Shown here: positions 27,736 through 35,046 of the stretch, piece by piece
Layout of the letters: each line of letters starts with the position of its first letter
Numbering within the stretch: position 1 is the stretch's first letter
DNA from: an uncultured Clostridia bacterium
GTDB lineage: Bacteria > Bacillota > Clostridia > Oscillospirales > Acutalibacteraceae
Length of the DNA: 41,299 bases
Direction: 5' to 3'
NCBI GenBank assembly: GCA_947176035.1
Contig: CAMWPJ010000004.1
Coordinates: forward strand, 1-41,299
Made by a program: the position numbers and the translations under genes
The notes under the pieces: model-generated
What the model was told of the DNA's origin: nothing
What the model saw: the letters and a program-made list of their open reading frames with translations, nothing else
Databases searched by the model: none

Positions 27736-27832
27736 TTTTAATGATTAGAGATATTAAAACTCGAAAAGTAACAAAGGGTACTATAAAAACGCTCAAGGGA
27801 ACAATAAAAACATTTGATAATACTGTACGAAC
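27535..27832 (+). repeat. 298-bp tandem direct repeat, copy 1
   Basis: This unit contains the last 67 codons of virB4 and the first 30 or so codons of the M23 hydrolase gene. By reading base by base it appears identical to copy 2 at 27833-28130. The two copies abut directly. Confidence 0.93.
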
Positions 27833-27923
27833 CTTGATAAGCAGCAATTATCAGAATTACTTAATTTATCTGAAAATCAAGAGGAATATATTGATAATGC
27901 AAAAGAAGGTGCTGGACTTATAA
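27741..27923 (+). pseudogene. truncated 5' copy of the M23 hydrolase gene
   Basis: The first 30 codons equal those of the intact gene at 28039 (MIRDIKTRKVTKGTIKTLKG ... NTVRT). At the repeat junction the frame then runs out of register into a duplicated piece of virB4 (LISSNYQNYLIY ...) and stops at 27923. It has the same upstream GGTGAG signal as the intact copy, so a 60-residue basic peptide could be made, but I regard it as a by-product of the duplication. Confidence 0.8.
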
Positions 27924-28130
27924 AAATGGGTGGAACAATTGTACCGTTTGAAAATGATATTCCCAAAGATTCTAAAATATATAAACTGTTTACTACAAAA
28001 TTAGGTGAAGCTATTTATGACAGCGGTGAGTGATTTTAATGATTAGAGATATTAAAACTCGAAAAGTAACAAAGGGTACTATAAAAACGCTCAAGGGAAC
28101 AATAAAAACATTTGATAATACTGTACGAAC
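27833..28130 (+). repeat. 298-bp tandem direct repeat, copy 2
   Basis: This is the second copy of the unit at 27535. Its first part (27833-28034) is an orphan 3' fragment of virB4 without a start; its last part holds the true beginning of the M23 hydrolase gene. The junction shares a single C, so there is no long homology that would explain the event. Confidence 0.93.
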
Positions 28131-29604
28131 CGGTGGAACAATTAAAGAAACTGCAGACAGAGCCGCTGAATCTTTTGATCCTGCGGTTGCCAATGCTGAT
28201 ATTATGCAAAGTGCAGAAAGTTATTTAACTAATGAAGCCGGAAGAAAAACTATTAAAACTCTACATTATACTGCCAGTGAAGCAATGCATATTAAGCAAC
28301 GCAAACAAGCGGTAAAAGATAGTATTAAAACTTCGCAGAGAAATATCAAAGTTGTAGGTGAAGCTGTAAAAAATGGTAAGCGCCAAGTAAAAACAGCTTT
28401 AAAGCAAGGTCGCACAATTATCAAAACTGCAGGAATGCACACAAAAGTATCTTATGCTGCAGGAACAACTGCTCAATCAACTTTTAAAACTGCACAAAAA
28501 ACTGCTCAAGCCTCTTTTAAGGCTGCAAGAATAGTATCTGAATCCACAGCTCGTGCTACACGAATTACAATCAAAGCAATATTTGAAGCCTTAAGGGCAT
28601 CAATTCAAGCATTGATTGCAGTTGAACAGGCAACAGTTGCTTCCATATCCGCAAGTGGTTGGATTGCATTATTAATAATTGTTGTAGTAGTATTAGCAGC
28701 ATTCATTGCTTCATCAGCGTTAGGTGTTTTTTCAGGCGTTGATACTAATGGGAAAACACTTAATACTGTACAACAAGAATTAAACCAAGAATTTTTAGAG
28801 GAAATCTCAAAACAGAAAGAGGATTTATTAGAATATGATGAAATTGAAGTCCGTCCAGCAGAATTTATTACCGAATGGAACAACATTGTTTCAGTATATT
28901 CTGTAAGATGTCAAAACGAGGGTCTTGTTCCTGCAGAGATGAAAGATGAAAATATTAAAATGCTGCGTGAAACTATGTGGGATATGATAACAATATCTCA
29001 ATCAACTGAAGAAGTAGAATACTTTGGTTCTGATAATTCAGAAGATAGTGAGAATACAGAAGAACCAAAAGTTATTGGAGTAATAACAATATCTTACTTA
29101 AATTTAAATGAAGTCACTTCGTTTTATAACTTTTCTAATGAAGATAAAGAATTGATGATGATGACACTTCATATGTCCATTGGAGATAATTATGTTGGCG
29201 GTAGTGGAAATGGCAAAATGATAAATCCTTGCCCGAATGGAACTTTTAATGGCAACGACTATCCGAATTATTCGAGTGGGGCTTATCACGGCGGAAGAGA
29301 TATTTCCTGTCAGAAAGGCACACCAGTTTATGCTGCGGCTGACGGAATTGTAATTAAAGCAACTTATATGAATACTTCATATGGTAATCACATTATGATT
29401 GCCCACGGTAATGATGTATATACTCTTTATGCTCACAATTCAGAGCTTTTAGTATCTGTTGGAGATGAAATTAAACAGGGACAGCAAATCGCAATATCCG
29501 GTGATACGGGTAACTCGTCAGGTCCACATCTGCACTTTGAGGTTCGGGTGGGAGGCTCTCGATATAAAGAGAATAATGTTGACCCATTTGAATGGATTGT
29601 TTAA
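28039..29604 (+). CDS. type IV secretion cell-wall hydrolase, M23 peptidase domain
   Basis: A 521-residue protein. ATG 28039 has GGTGAG 8 bases upstream; a GTG 9 bases earlier is possible. Residues 1-205 are a long basic, Thr/Lys-rich helical region with repeated TIKT/FKTAQKTA patterns, likely cytoplasmic. A membrane helix follows at about 207-233 (GWIALLIIVVVVLAAFIASSA). Residues about 240-370 form a linker with an acidic patch. The C-terminal 125 residues form an M23/LytM endopeptidase: HGGRD (zinc ligands His and Asp, near 417-421), GNHIMIAHGNDVYTLYAH, and HLHFEV near 496. It would cut peptidoglycan cross-links outside the cell to open a path for the conjugation channel, as VirB1-like proteins do. 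It is the last gene before a strong terminator. Its 5' part is duplicated (see repeats). Confidence 0.88.
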   Translation: MIRDIKTRKVTKGTIKTLKGTIKTFDNTVRTGGTIKETADRAAESFDPAVANADIMQSAESYLTNEAGRKTIKTLHYTASEAMHIKQRKQAVKDSIKTSQRNIKVVGEAVKNGKRQVKTALKQGRTIIKTAGMHTKVSYAAGTTAQSTFKTAQKTAQASFKAARIVSESTARATRITIKAIFEALRASIQALIAVEQATVASISASGWIALLIIVVVVLAAFIASSALGVFSGVDTNGKTLNTVQQELNQEFLEEISKQKEDLLEYDEIEVRPAEFITEWNNIVSVYSVRCQNEGLVPAEMKDENIKMLRETMWDMITISQSTEEVEYFGSDNSEDSENTEEPKVIGVITISYLNLNEVTSFYNFSNEDKELMMMTLHMSIGDNYVGGSGNGKMINPCPNGTFNGNDYPNYSSGAYHGGRDISCQKGTPVYAAADGIVIKATYMNTSYGNHIMIAHGNDVYTLYAHNSELLVSVGDEIKQGQQIAISGDTGNSSGPHLHFEVRVGGSRYKENNVDPFEWIV

Positions 29605-29610
29605 AAAGTC

Positions 29611-29648
29611 AAAACAGCAGAGCATTTTAAAATGCTCTGCTGTTTTGT
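29611..29648 (+). terminator. strong terminator at the end of the conjugation operon
   Basis: A perfect 16-bp stem lies at 29611-29626 and 29631-29646 with loop TTAA. The stem begins AAAACAGCAG and its right arm ends in TTTT. It closes the operon that runs from the relaxosome genes. Confidence 0.9.
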
Positions 29649-29679
29649 ATATAACTTTGCAAATTTTTTAATTGCACAA

Positions 29680-29708
29680 TTGCGATATACATTTTTATAT
29701 GCTATTAT
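29680..29708 (+). promoter_or_regulatory. sigma-A-type promoter for candidate RNA
   Basis: TTGCGA at 29680-29685 and TATTAT at 29703-29708 are separated by exactly 17 bases. The expected start site, near 29715, coincides with the first base of a 9-bp inverted repeat. No protein gene follows. Confidence 0.6.
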
Positions 29709-29715
29709 ACAAAGT

Positions 29716-30145
29716 GATGTAAGTGGTGAGATACTTATGTCGTTGCCAAAAACTCTTGCAACGAGCACTTCTTAAAGCAACTTACATCGGTTAATATATT
29801 TGTACCTTGGCAATTCAATATAGCTGAAGCATTGATGACATTCCGGTAATAGCGAGCAGTTTCAAGTGTTCCGCCATAACTACCTGTTTCAATTGAAATA
29901 GAAAACGCAAATGTTTTTACAATATTTGAATGGTAAGGTACGAGCAGCAATATAACATCTTGAATTAATAAAGTTGATTACTTTAGATTGCGATAACCTA
30001 TTATCAGGTGATAATGATACTTACATAATTCGTGTCCCGGTCACAAAGAAGATGGGGAGGTTCATAGACCTATGGAGATGTCAATCAGCATCCCATCCGT
30101 GTTTCATAACGGGTGGGTCAGCTTAATTTTTGAATTGACCTTTTT
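29716..30145 (+). ncRNA. candidate structured non-coding RNA of about 430 nt
   Basis: The region between a good promoter and a terminator contains no convincing protein but several strong helices. GATGTAAGT (29716-29724) pairs with ACTTACATC (29780-29788). TCGTTGC/GCAACGA form a hairpin inside this. GTACCTT (29802-29808) pairs with AAGGTAC (29935-29941), and stacked inside it ATTCAATAT pairs with ATATTTGAAT (one bulge) at 29813-29821 and 29922-29931. CCCATCCGT (30092-30100) pairs with ACGGGTGGG (30109-30117). A second ACTTACAT at 30019-30026 could compete for the 5' strand, and GATGGG (30051-30056) could compete for CCCATC. The size and ornate folding recall large bacterial RNAs such as ROOL, GOLLD or raiA, but I cannot confirm any family. 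The only alternatives are a short 12-codon frame (ATG 29738) with a weak GGTGAG site and a 71-codon antisense frame. Confidence 0.45.
30116..30145 (+). terminator. terminator of the candidate RNA
   Basis: GGTCA and TGACC close a stem with further partial pairing inside (TTAA with TTGAA-type pairs) and a T-rich loop, followed by five T. It overlaps the preceding hairpin by two bases, so the two stems compete slightly. Confidence 0.6.
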
Positions 30146-30196
30146 GTTAAATTATATGTGTGCTTTTGGCATTAACTTTAATAGCTGTAAAAAGGC

Positions 30197-30298
30197 AATA
30201 AAAAATCACCGACACAGAAGTTTGATGTGGTGGTAGCAATAACATTTGACTTAACATCAAAGGTGTTTGCTTTAGGGGATTGTCGGTGATTTTTTATT
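30197..30298. repeat. 102-bp element with perfect 18-bp inverted ends and an inner hairpin
   Basis: The 18 bases at 30197-30214 (AATAAAAAATCACCGACA) are the exact reverse complement of 30281-30298. Inside, TTTGATGT (30221-30228) pairs with ACATCAAA (30254-30261), and AGCAA in the inner loop could pair with TTGCT near 30267, giving a possible pseudoknot. The outer arm ends in a T run on both strands, so it could end transcription in either direction. No target-site duplication is visible. It may be a MITE-like remnant or the body of a small RNA. Confidence 0.65.
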
Positions 30299-30311
30299 AA
30301 CTTAAGGAGTA

Positions 30312-30366
30312 ATGGTTAGCGTTTACTAACCATATATAGGTTAGCATAAACTAACTTATTTGTCAA
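30312..30366 (-). promoter_or_regulatory. leftward promoter with two GTTAG-N6-CTAAC operator-like repeats
   Basis: On the minus strand TTGACA (30366-30361) is followed after 17 bases by TGC-TAACCT, a weak extended -10. Two inverted repeats cover the spacer, the -10 and the start: GTTAG-N6-CTAAC at 30340-30355 and ATGGTTAG-N6-CTAACCAT at 30312-30333. The half-sites resemble DtxR-type iron boxes, though the usual spacing differs. The transcript would run into the 102-bp inverted-repeat element, not into a gene. Confidence 0.45.
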
Positions 30367-30374
30367 TACCTGAA

Positions 30375-31589
30375 TTAAAAATTTTCTTTAAATTCATAAA
30401 ATATTGTGATTACTCTGTGCGTGTCGTTGCAGCTGTATGACAGATTACCGCTTTCAAGCTTGCTCGAAAATAGATCAATTGACATCAAAATCAAATGAAT
30501 ATTTTCATTATCAAGTAAAACGGTCCGAGCCTTTTGGTATGTCTCATCATTTGCAAATTTAAGTTCAATTCCGTTTTCTTTGTTTTCAAGGCTGTTTTTT
30601 ATTGCGTTTCGCGTTTTCGGTTGGTTGTATTCCTCAAAATATAAGTTTTCCTTTATGAAATAATTGTTTTTTTCTGCTGTGCTTTTTATGAAATCATATA
30701 TACTGCTGAGCTTATGTGTTTTTTCAATATTATCTGAATTTGCTAAAAAGTAAATATGGCTTACAAAATTATTACTTATAGTGCTCTCGTAGCAGTCACC
30801 CCAGGTAGGATCGGTAAAATAGTTTTCATTGTCAATAACCTGCACAACCCATGCATGATTGCCCACTCCGTCAGGTGTTTGTGCAGTACCTGTTACAGTT
30901 ATTGCATCAATGCCTGCAAGCGACAGTAAATATTGATATGCCTTTGAATATCCCGAACAGACTGCGCTTGAATTCAGGAATACACCTTCAATGGTTGATA
31001 TTTCAATATGATTATCCATATCGTTGATTGCATCGTGAGCATAGCTGGTATTGCTTATGATATAATCAAATATAGCGAGTGATTTTTCATATTCGCTTCC
31101 GGTTGGATTGATTTTATCAAAAATTTCCTGTGCTTTTTTTTCAATAGAATAGTTCTTTTCCTCGATTTCCTCAAAAGTGTATGGATATTTGAGAGTTAGT
31201 ATTCTGTTGCTTGCAAATATACAGTCGCCCTTTGACCAGAATATCTCGGGATGCTGCGCAATAACAAGCTGCACAAGCTCAAAAACCCTTTCTGTTTCGA
31301 TGTCCTGGTAAATAGCTACAGTGTCCTTGCGTTTGCTCATTGCATCATAAATGCTGTTATATGCCTTTTTTTCTTCCGCAGTCATTGTATCAAGCAGCTG
31401 CTCACTCAGCGTTTTTTTGCCGGTTGATTTGAATTCCTGATTTTTCAGATTAGTTGTCTGGATTTCTTTTTGCGTGGGTACAAAACTTTCGATAGTCTGT
31501 ACAATTGCACCTCCCGAATAAGCATTAAAACCAATTACGGATACAGCAATTAATATGATGCCGAGAAATACCAGTGAACTTTTTTTCAT
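30375..31589 (-). CDS. secreted/anchored transglutaminase-like cysteine protein
   Basis: A 404-residue protein with an N-terminal hydrophobic segment (residues 5-20) that acts as a signal or membrane anchor. Residues about 165-270 form a transglutaminase-like core: Cys211 in SSAVCSGYSKAYQYLLSLAGI, His245 in GNHAWVVQV and Asp260 in YFTDPTWGD make the catalytic triad. Bacterial members of this fold are mostly peptidases or amidases acting on cell-wall or surface peptides, and some have cross-linking activity. The substrate cannot be told from the sequence. The C-terminal 130 residues are a separate domain with no known motif. ATG 31589 has AGGAAAGGAT upstream. It lies alone on the minus strand with its own promoter, and marks the first chromosomal gene right of the ICE. 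Confidence 0.82.
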   Translation of the reverse strand: MKKSSLVFLGIILIAVSVIGFNAYSGGAIVQTIESFVPTQKEIQTTNLKNQEFKSTGKKTLSEQLLDTMTAEEKKAYNSIYDAMSKRKDTVAIYQDIETERVFELVQLVIAQHPEIFWSKGDCIFASNRILTLKYPYTFEEIEEKNYSIEKKAQEIFDKINPTGSEYEKSLAIFDYIISNTSYAHDAINDMDNHIEISTIEGVFLNSSAVCSGYSKAYQYLLSLAGIDAITVTGTAQTPDGVGNHAWVVQVIDNENYFTDPTWGDCYESTISNNFVSHIYFLANSDNIEKTHKLSSIYDFIKSTAEKNNYFIKENLYFEEYNQPKTRNAIKNSLENKENGIELKFANDETYQKARTVLLDNENIHLILMSIDLFSSKLESGNLSYSCNDTHRVITIFYEFKENF

Positions 31590-31624
31590 AACGTTTATCC
31601 TTTCCTGCTTTATTGAGTATTTTA

Positions 31625-31652
31625 GTTATATTGTACTGATTTTTATTAACAA
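31625..31652 (-). promoter_or_regulatory. probable promoter of the transglutaminase-like gene
   Basis: On the minus strand, TTGTTA (31652-31647) and TATAAC (31630-31625) are 16 bases apart. They lie about 35 bases upstream of the start codon. Confidence 0.4.
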
Positions 31653-31778
31653 TAAACGTAAATATTTGTAAGTGTTTGTTTTAATTGTTGCCAATGCTGT
31701 ATAGATAACTGAAAAAATATGTGATACAATTATATATAGTATAATTTGAGGTTGTTTTTACTTAGGGGAGTGTTATTT

Positions 31779-32600
31779 TTGATAAAGCTGATAGCAACTG
31801 ATTTGGATGGTACGCTGATGTCAGGCGACCATATGACAATTACACCATATACTATTAATACGCTTGAAAAAGCACACCGAAGAGGAATTAAAATAGCAAT
31901 TGCCACAGGACGTCCCTTGTCACTGATTGATAATGTCACAAATCAGGTTCCTTTTGTTGATTATGTGATATATTCAAACGGTGCGTGTGTTTATGACAGA
32001 AATGAGAATAAAATAATTTATTCAAATTTAATTTTAAATAGTCAGGTGAAAGAAATAGTTAGGTATTTTTTGGAAAAACAGGTGTTTTTTGAAGTATATA
32101 TTGACGGGTGCTCACATTATCAGCTTGGAACAGAAAATTTACTTGATGATATGGATATGCCAAGTGAATTTATTGACGAGGTTGTGGCATCAATGACAGC
32201 ACATAAAAACCTCCCTCAATATATAAGTAGTAAAAACATAGAAAAAGTAACACTTTATTCTGTAAAAAAATGTAAATTTACTGAGTATGAGCAAAAGCTG
32301 TTGTCTTATGGATTATCTGTTGCCAGCAGTTTTAAGGATAATCTGGAGGCAACTGCACCGTCAGCCGATAAAGGTGAGGCTGTAAAGGGAATATGTGAAA
32401 TTATGGGTATAAATGCTGATGAATGTATGACTTTTGGTGATGCCGGTAATGATGTGCCTATGCTCAGGTTTGCAAAATATTCTTTTGCAATGGAAAATGG
32501 CACCGATGAATGCAAAGCGGCTGCCCATTATGTTGCTAAACCTAATACTGAGGACGGTCTTGCGAAGGCGGTTGAGATATATGCACTTAAAACAGTCTGA
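31779..32600 (+). CDS. Cof-type HAD-superfamily phosphatase
   Basis: A 273-residue protein. Four in-frame starts exist; TTG 31779 is chosen because GGGGAG lies 9 bases upstream and the HAD core begins at once (MIKLIATDLDGTL). Asp8 and Asp10 of DLDGT are the nucleophile and acid. Motif III is the Lys in SADKGEAVKGI and motif IV is FGDAGNDVPML. A C2B-type cap domain lies between motifs I and III. This subfamily (Cof/YidA/YbiV) hydrolyses small sugar phosphates, flavin or pyridoxal phosphates; substrates are broad and cannot be predicted here. It stands alone between a divergent gene and the next operon. Confidence 0.88.
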   Translation: MIKLIATDLDGTLMSGDHMTITPYTINTLEKAHRRGIKIAIATGRPLSLIDNVTNQVPFVDYVIYSNGACVYDRNENKIIYSNLILNSQVKEIVRYFLEKQVFFEVYIDGCSHYQLGTENLLDDMDMPSEFIDEVVASMTAHKNLPQYISSKNIEKVTLYSVKKCKFTEYEQKLLSYGLSVASSFKDNLEATAPSADKGEAVKGICEIMGINADECMTFGDAGNDVPMLRFAKYSFAMENGTDECKAAAHYVAKPNTEDGLAKAVEIYALKTV

Positions 32601-32660
32601 TTTGCATATAATTAACAAAACATCACGGTAAATTAATGCTATTTTCCCTTAAAAATACTA

Positions 32661-32689
32661 TTGAAAGATTTTTGATAATTTAGTATTAT
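32661..32689 (+). promoter_or_regulatory. probable promoter of the transhydrogenase operon
   Basis: TTGAAA at 32661-32666 and TATTAT at 32684-32689 are separated by exactly 17 bases, leaving an untranslated leader of about 100 bases before the first gene. The leader is very AT-rich and shows no clear riboswitch. Confidence 0.5.
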
Positions 32690-32797
32690 GTAATCCGATA
32701 AAAAGCATTAAATTAATAGTATATATAAATATAGTTTTAGTAAGAGTTAAAATTATTATTGACAAAAAATATAAATTATTAACTGAGGAGAAGAAAT

Positions 32798-33271
32798 ATG
32801 ACTGAAAAAATTGATTTAACACAGCTTGAGCCTGTGCTTGATGAGCTTGCGTCTGTTAAAGGCTCATTAATTACAATTTTGCAAAAAACTCAGGATATTT
32901 ATGGCTATCTGCCAAAGGAAGCGATTGAGTACATAAGCAAAAAAACAAATATTGCAGAAAGTGAAATTATGGGTGTGGCAACCTTTTATACTCAATTTCG
33001 CCTTACCCCTGTTGGCAAGTATCTTATTATGCTTTGTCAGGGTACAGCATGCCATGTTAATTCAAGTGAGCTTGTTTTGCAGACGATTCATGACGAGCTT
33101 GGCATATCAGACGGTGAAACAACTGAGGATGGTTTGTTTTCACTTAAGTGTGTTGCGTGCCTTGGCTGCTGTTCGCTTTCACCTGTTATGATGATTAATG
33201 ATAACACCTATGGTTCGCTTACTCCCGAAAAAACAAAGCAAATCTTAAAGGAACTGAGGGAGGCAGAATAA
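32798..33271 (+). CDS. stnA: NuoE-like [2Fe-2S] subunit of an electron-bifurcating transhydrogenase
   Basis: A 157-residue thioredoxin-fold ferredoxin. The four cluster ligands are Cys80 and Cys85 (LCQGTACHV) and Cys121 and Cys125 (CLGCC), the NuoE/HydC/HndA spacing. GVATFYTQFRLTPVGK before the first Cys is also typical. It passes electrons to or from the flavin subunit encoded next. The gene order NuoE-like, NuoF-like and NuoG/GltD-like fusion, without a hydrogenase H-cluster subunit, matches the Sporomusa-type Nfn (StnABC). Hydrogenase (HndA/HydC) is the main alternative for this subunit alone. Its TAA stop overlaps the next ATG (TAATG), so the two are coupled. The ribosome binding site is GAGGAG. 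Confidence 0.82.
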   Translation: MTEKIDLTQLEPVLDELASVKGSLITILQKTQDIYGYLPKEAIEYISKKTNIAESEIMGVATFYTQFRLTPVGKYLIMLCQGTACHVNSSELVLQTIHDELGISDGETTEDGLFSLKCVACLGCCSLSPVMMINDNTYGSLTPEKTKQILKELREAE

Positions 33272-35025
33272 TGAGTAATTTGAAAATTGTTGTTGGTCAG
33301 GGTTCATGCGGTATTGCTGCAGGTGCTGAAAAGGTAAGGCAGGCACTTTTAAAGGAAGACTTAAACGGTGCAGCTCTGACAATTGCAGGCTGTGTAGGTA
33401 TGTGCTACCTTGAGCCGATTGTTGATATTTACGAAGATGATAAAGAGGTAAAGCGTCTTGTGTGCGTTACCGAAAAGGATGCAGCTAAGATTGCAGAATA
33501 TGCAAAAACAGGCGACGAGCGTGCGATTTCGGATTTGCTTGTATCAGACGAAGATAAGCAGTTCCTTGAAAAGCAGACAAGAATTGCACTCAGACGCTGC
33601 GGCGTTATTAACCCTGAGGAGCTTGAGGATTTTGTATCTGCTGACGGTTATACTGCACTTAAAAAAGCAGTATGTGAAATGACTCCCGAAGAGGTTATCG
33701 AGGTAATCAAAACCTCAGGACTTGCAGGACGTGGCGGTGCAGGCTTCCCTACATGGTTTAAGTGGAATGCAGCAAGACAGTCTGACGATGAAGAAAAGTA
33801 TTTAATCTGTAATGCCGACGAGGGTGACCCCGGTGCATTTATGGACAGAGCAGTTATAGAATCAGATCCTCATAATCTTATTGAGGGTATGCTCATCGGT
33901 GCATATGCAATTGGTGCAAAAAATGCGGTTGTTTATGTAAGAGCAGAGTATCCGCTTGCAATCAAAAGACTTGAAAGAGCAATTGAGCAGGCAACAGCAG
34001 CAGGCTATCTCGGTGATCATATTTTCGGAACTGATTTCTCCTGCCATATGACGATTAAGGCTGGCGCAGGTGCGTTTGTGTGCGGTGAGGAGACTGCACT
34101 TATCGAATCACTTGAGGGACATAGAGGTATGCCGCGTCTCAAGCCTCCTTTCCCTGCACAGAGCGGTTACTGGAGAAAGCCGTCAAACATCAATAATGTT
34201 GAGACGTTTGCAAATGTCAGCTGGATCATTAATAACGGTGGTGAAGCTTTTGCTGCAATGGGTACAGAGGGCTCAAAGGGAACCAAGGTATTTGCCGTTA
34301 CGGGTAAGGTTAAGCGCAGCGGACTTGTTGAAATTCCAATGGGTAAAACTTTGCGTGATGTTATTTTTGATATCGGCGGCGGTATGAAGGGGGATAAGGC
34401 ATTCAAGGCTGTTCAGATGGGTGGCCCGTCAGGCGGATGTATCCCTGCAAGTCTTATTGATACCGTAATTGACTATAAGGCACTCGGTGCAACAGGCGCT
34501 ATTATGGGTTCAGGCGGTATGGTTGTTATGGACGAAAGCACCTGCATGGTGGGTATGGCTAAGTTTTTCCTTGACTTTACGGCTAAGGAAAGCTGCGGAA
34601 AATGTGTTCACTGCCGTATCGGTACTACCAGAATGTTAGAGATTCTGACAAGAATTACCGAGGGTAAGGGTGAAGACGGAGATGTTGAGCTGCTTGAGGA
34701 GCTTTGCTATGGTATTAAAGATGGTGCACTCTGCGGATTAGGTCAGACTGCTCCAAACCCTGTTTTAACAACAATCAAGTATTTCAAGGATGAGTATATA
34801 GCTCATATTGAGAATAAGACCTGCCCTGCAGGCGAATGCTCAAGTCTTGTTGAATATTCTATCGATTCTGATGCCTGCAAGGGTTGCACACTCTGTGCGA
34901 GAAACTGCCCTGTCGGTGCAATCAGCGGTTCAGTTAAAAATCCGCATACTATTGATGCTGATAAATGTATCAAGTGCGGCAAGTGTATTCAGTCCTGCAA
35001 ATTTGGTGCAGTGGTAAGGAAGTAA
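33271..35025 (+). CDS. stnB: NuoF-like NADH-binding flavoprotein subunit
   Basis: A 584-residue protein. Residues 1-90 are a thioredoxin-like [2Fe-2S]-type domain (GQGSCGIAAGAEKV ... AGCVGMCYLEP). The NADH/FMN core follows: GLAGRGGAGFPTWFKW, NADEGDPGAFMDR, and GAGAFVCGEETALIESLEG. A [4Fe-4S] site is formed by SCGKCVHCRIGT (Cys near 441, 444, 447) and a later Cys near 488 (LCGLG). The C-terminal 50 residues are a two-cluster ferredoxin (CKGCTLCARNCPVGAI and CIKCGKCIQSCKFGAV). In bifurcating enzymes this subunit handles NAD(H) and ferredoxin through the FMN. It is the central member of the three-gene set and is coupled to the first gene by a TAATG overlap. Confidence 0.87.
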   Translation: MSNLKIVVGQGSCGIAAGAEKVRQALLKEDLNGAALTIAGCVGMCYLEPIVDIYEDDKEVKRLVCVTEKDAAKIAEYAKTGDERAISDLLVSDEDKQFLEKQTRIALRRCGVINPEELEDFVSADGYTALKKAVCEMTPEEVIEVIKTSGLAGRGGAGFPTWFKWNAARQSDDEEKYLICNADEGDPGAFMDRAVIESDPHNLIEGMLIGAYAIGAKNAVVYVRAEYPLAIKRLERAIEQATAAGYLGDHIFGTDFSCHMTIKAGAGAFVCGEETALIESLEGHRGMPRLKPPFPAQSGYWRKPSNINNVETFANVSWIINNGGEAFAAMGTEGSKGTKVFAVTGKVKRSGLVEIPMGKTLRDVIFDIGGGMKGDKAFKAVQMGGPSGGCIPASLIDTVIDYKALGATGAIMGSGGMVVMDESTCMVGMAKFFLDFTAKESCGKCVHCRIGTTRMLEILTRITEGKGEDGDVELLEELCYGIKDGALCGLGQTAPNPVLTTIKYFKDEYIAHIENKTCPAGECSSLVEYSIDSDACKGCTLCARNCPVGAISGSVKNPHTIDADKCIKCGKCIQSCKFGAVVRK

Positions 35026-35046
35026 GAAGGGAGCAGATTTATAGTT

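Noticed and set aside
27732-27740. GTG 9 bases before the ATG in both copies of the M23 gene start
   Set aside because: The ATG has better spacing from GGTGAG; the GTG is part of that signal.
29738-29776. 12-codon frame starting ATG-TCG after a GGTGAG
   Set aside because: It could be a leader peptide, but its bases are fully used by the 5' hairpin of the candidate RNA and no regulated gene follows.
29735-29950. 71-codon minus-strand frame in the ICE-chromosome interval
   Set aside because: It has no clear ribosome binding site, no recognised family, and lies antisense to well-paired RNA helices. I treat it as a chance frame, though a decayed gene is possible.
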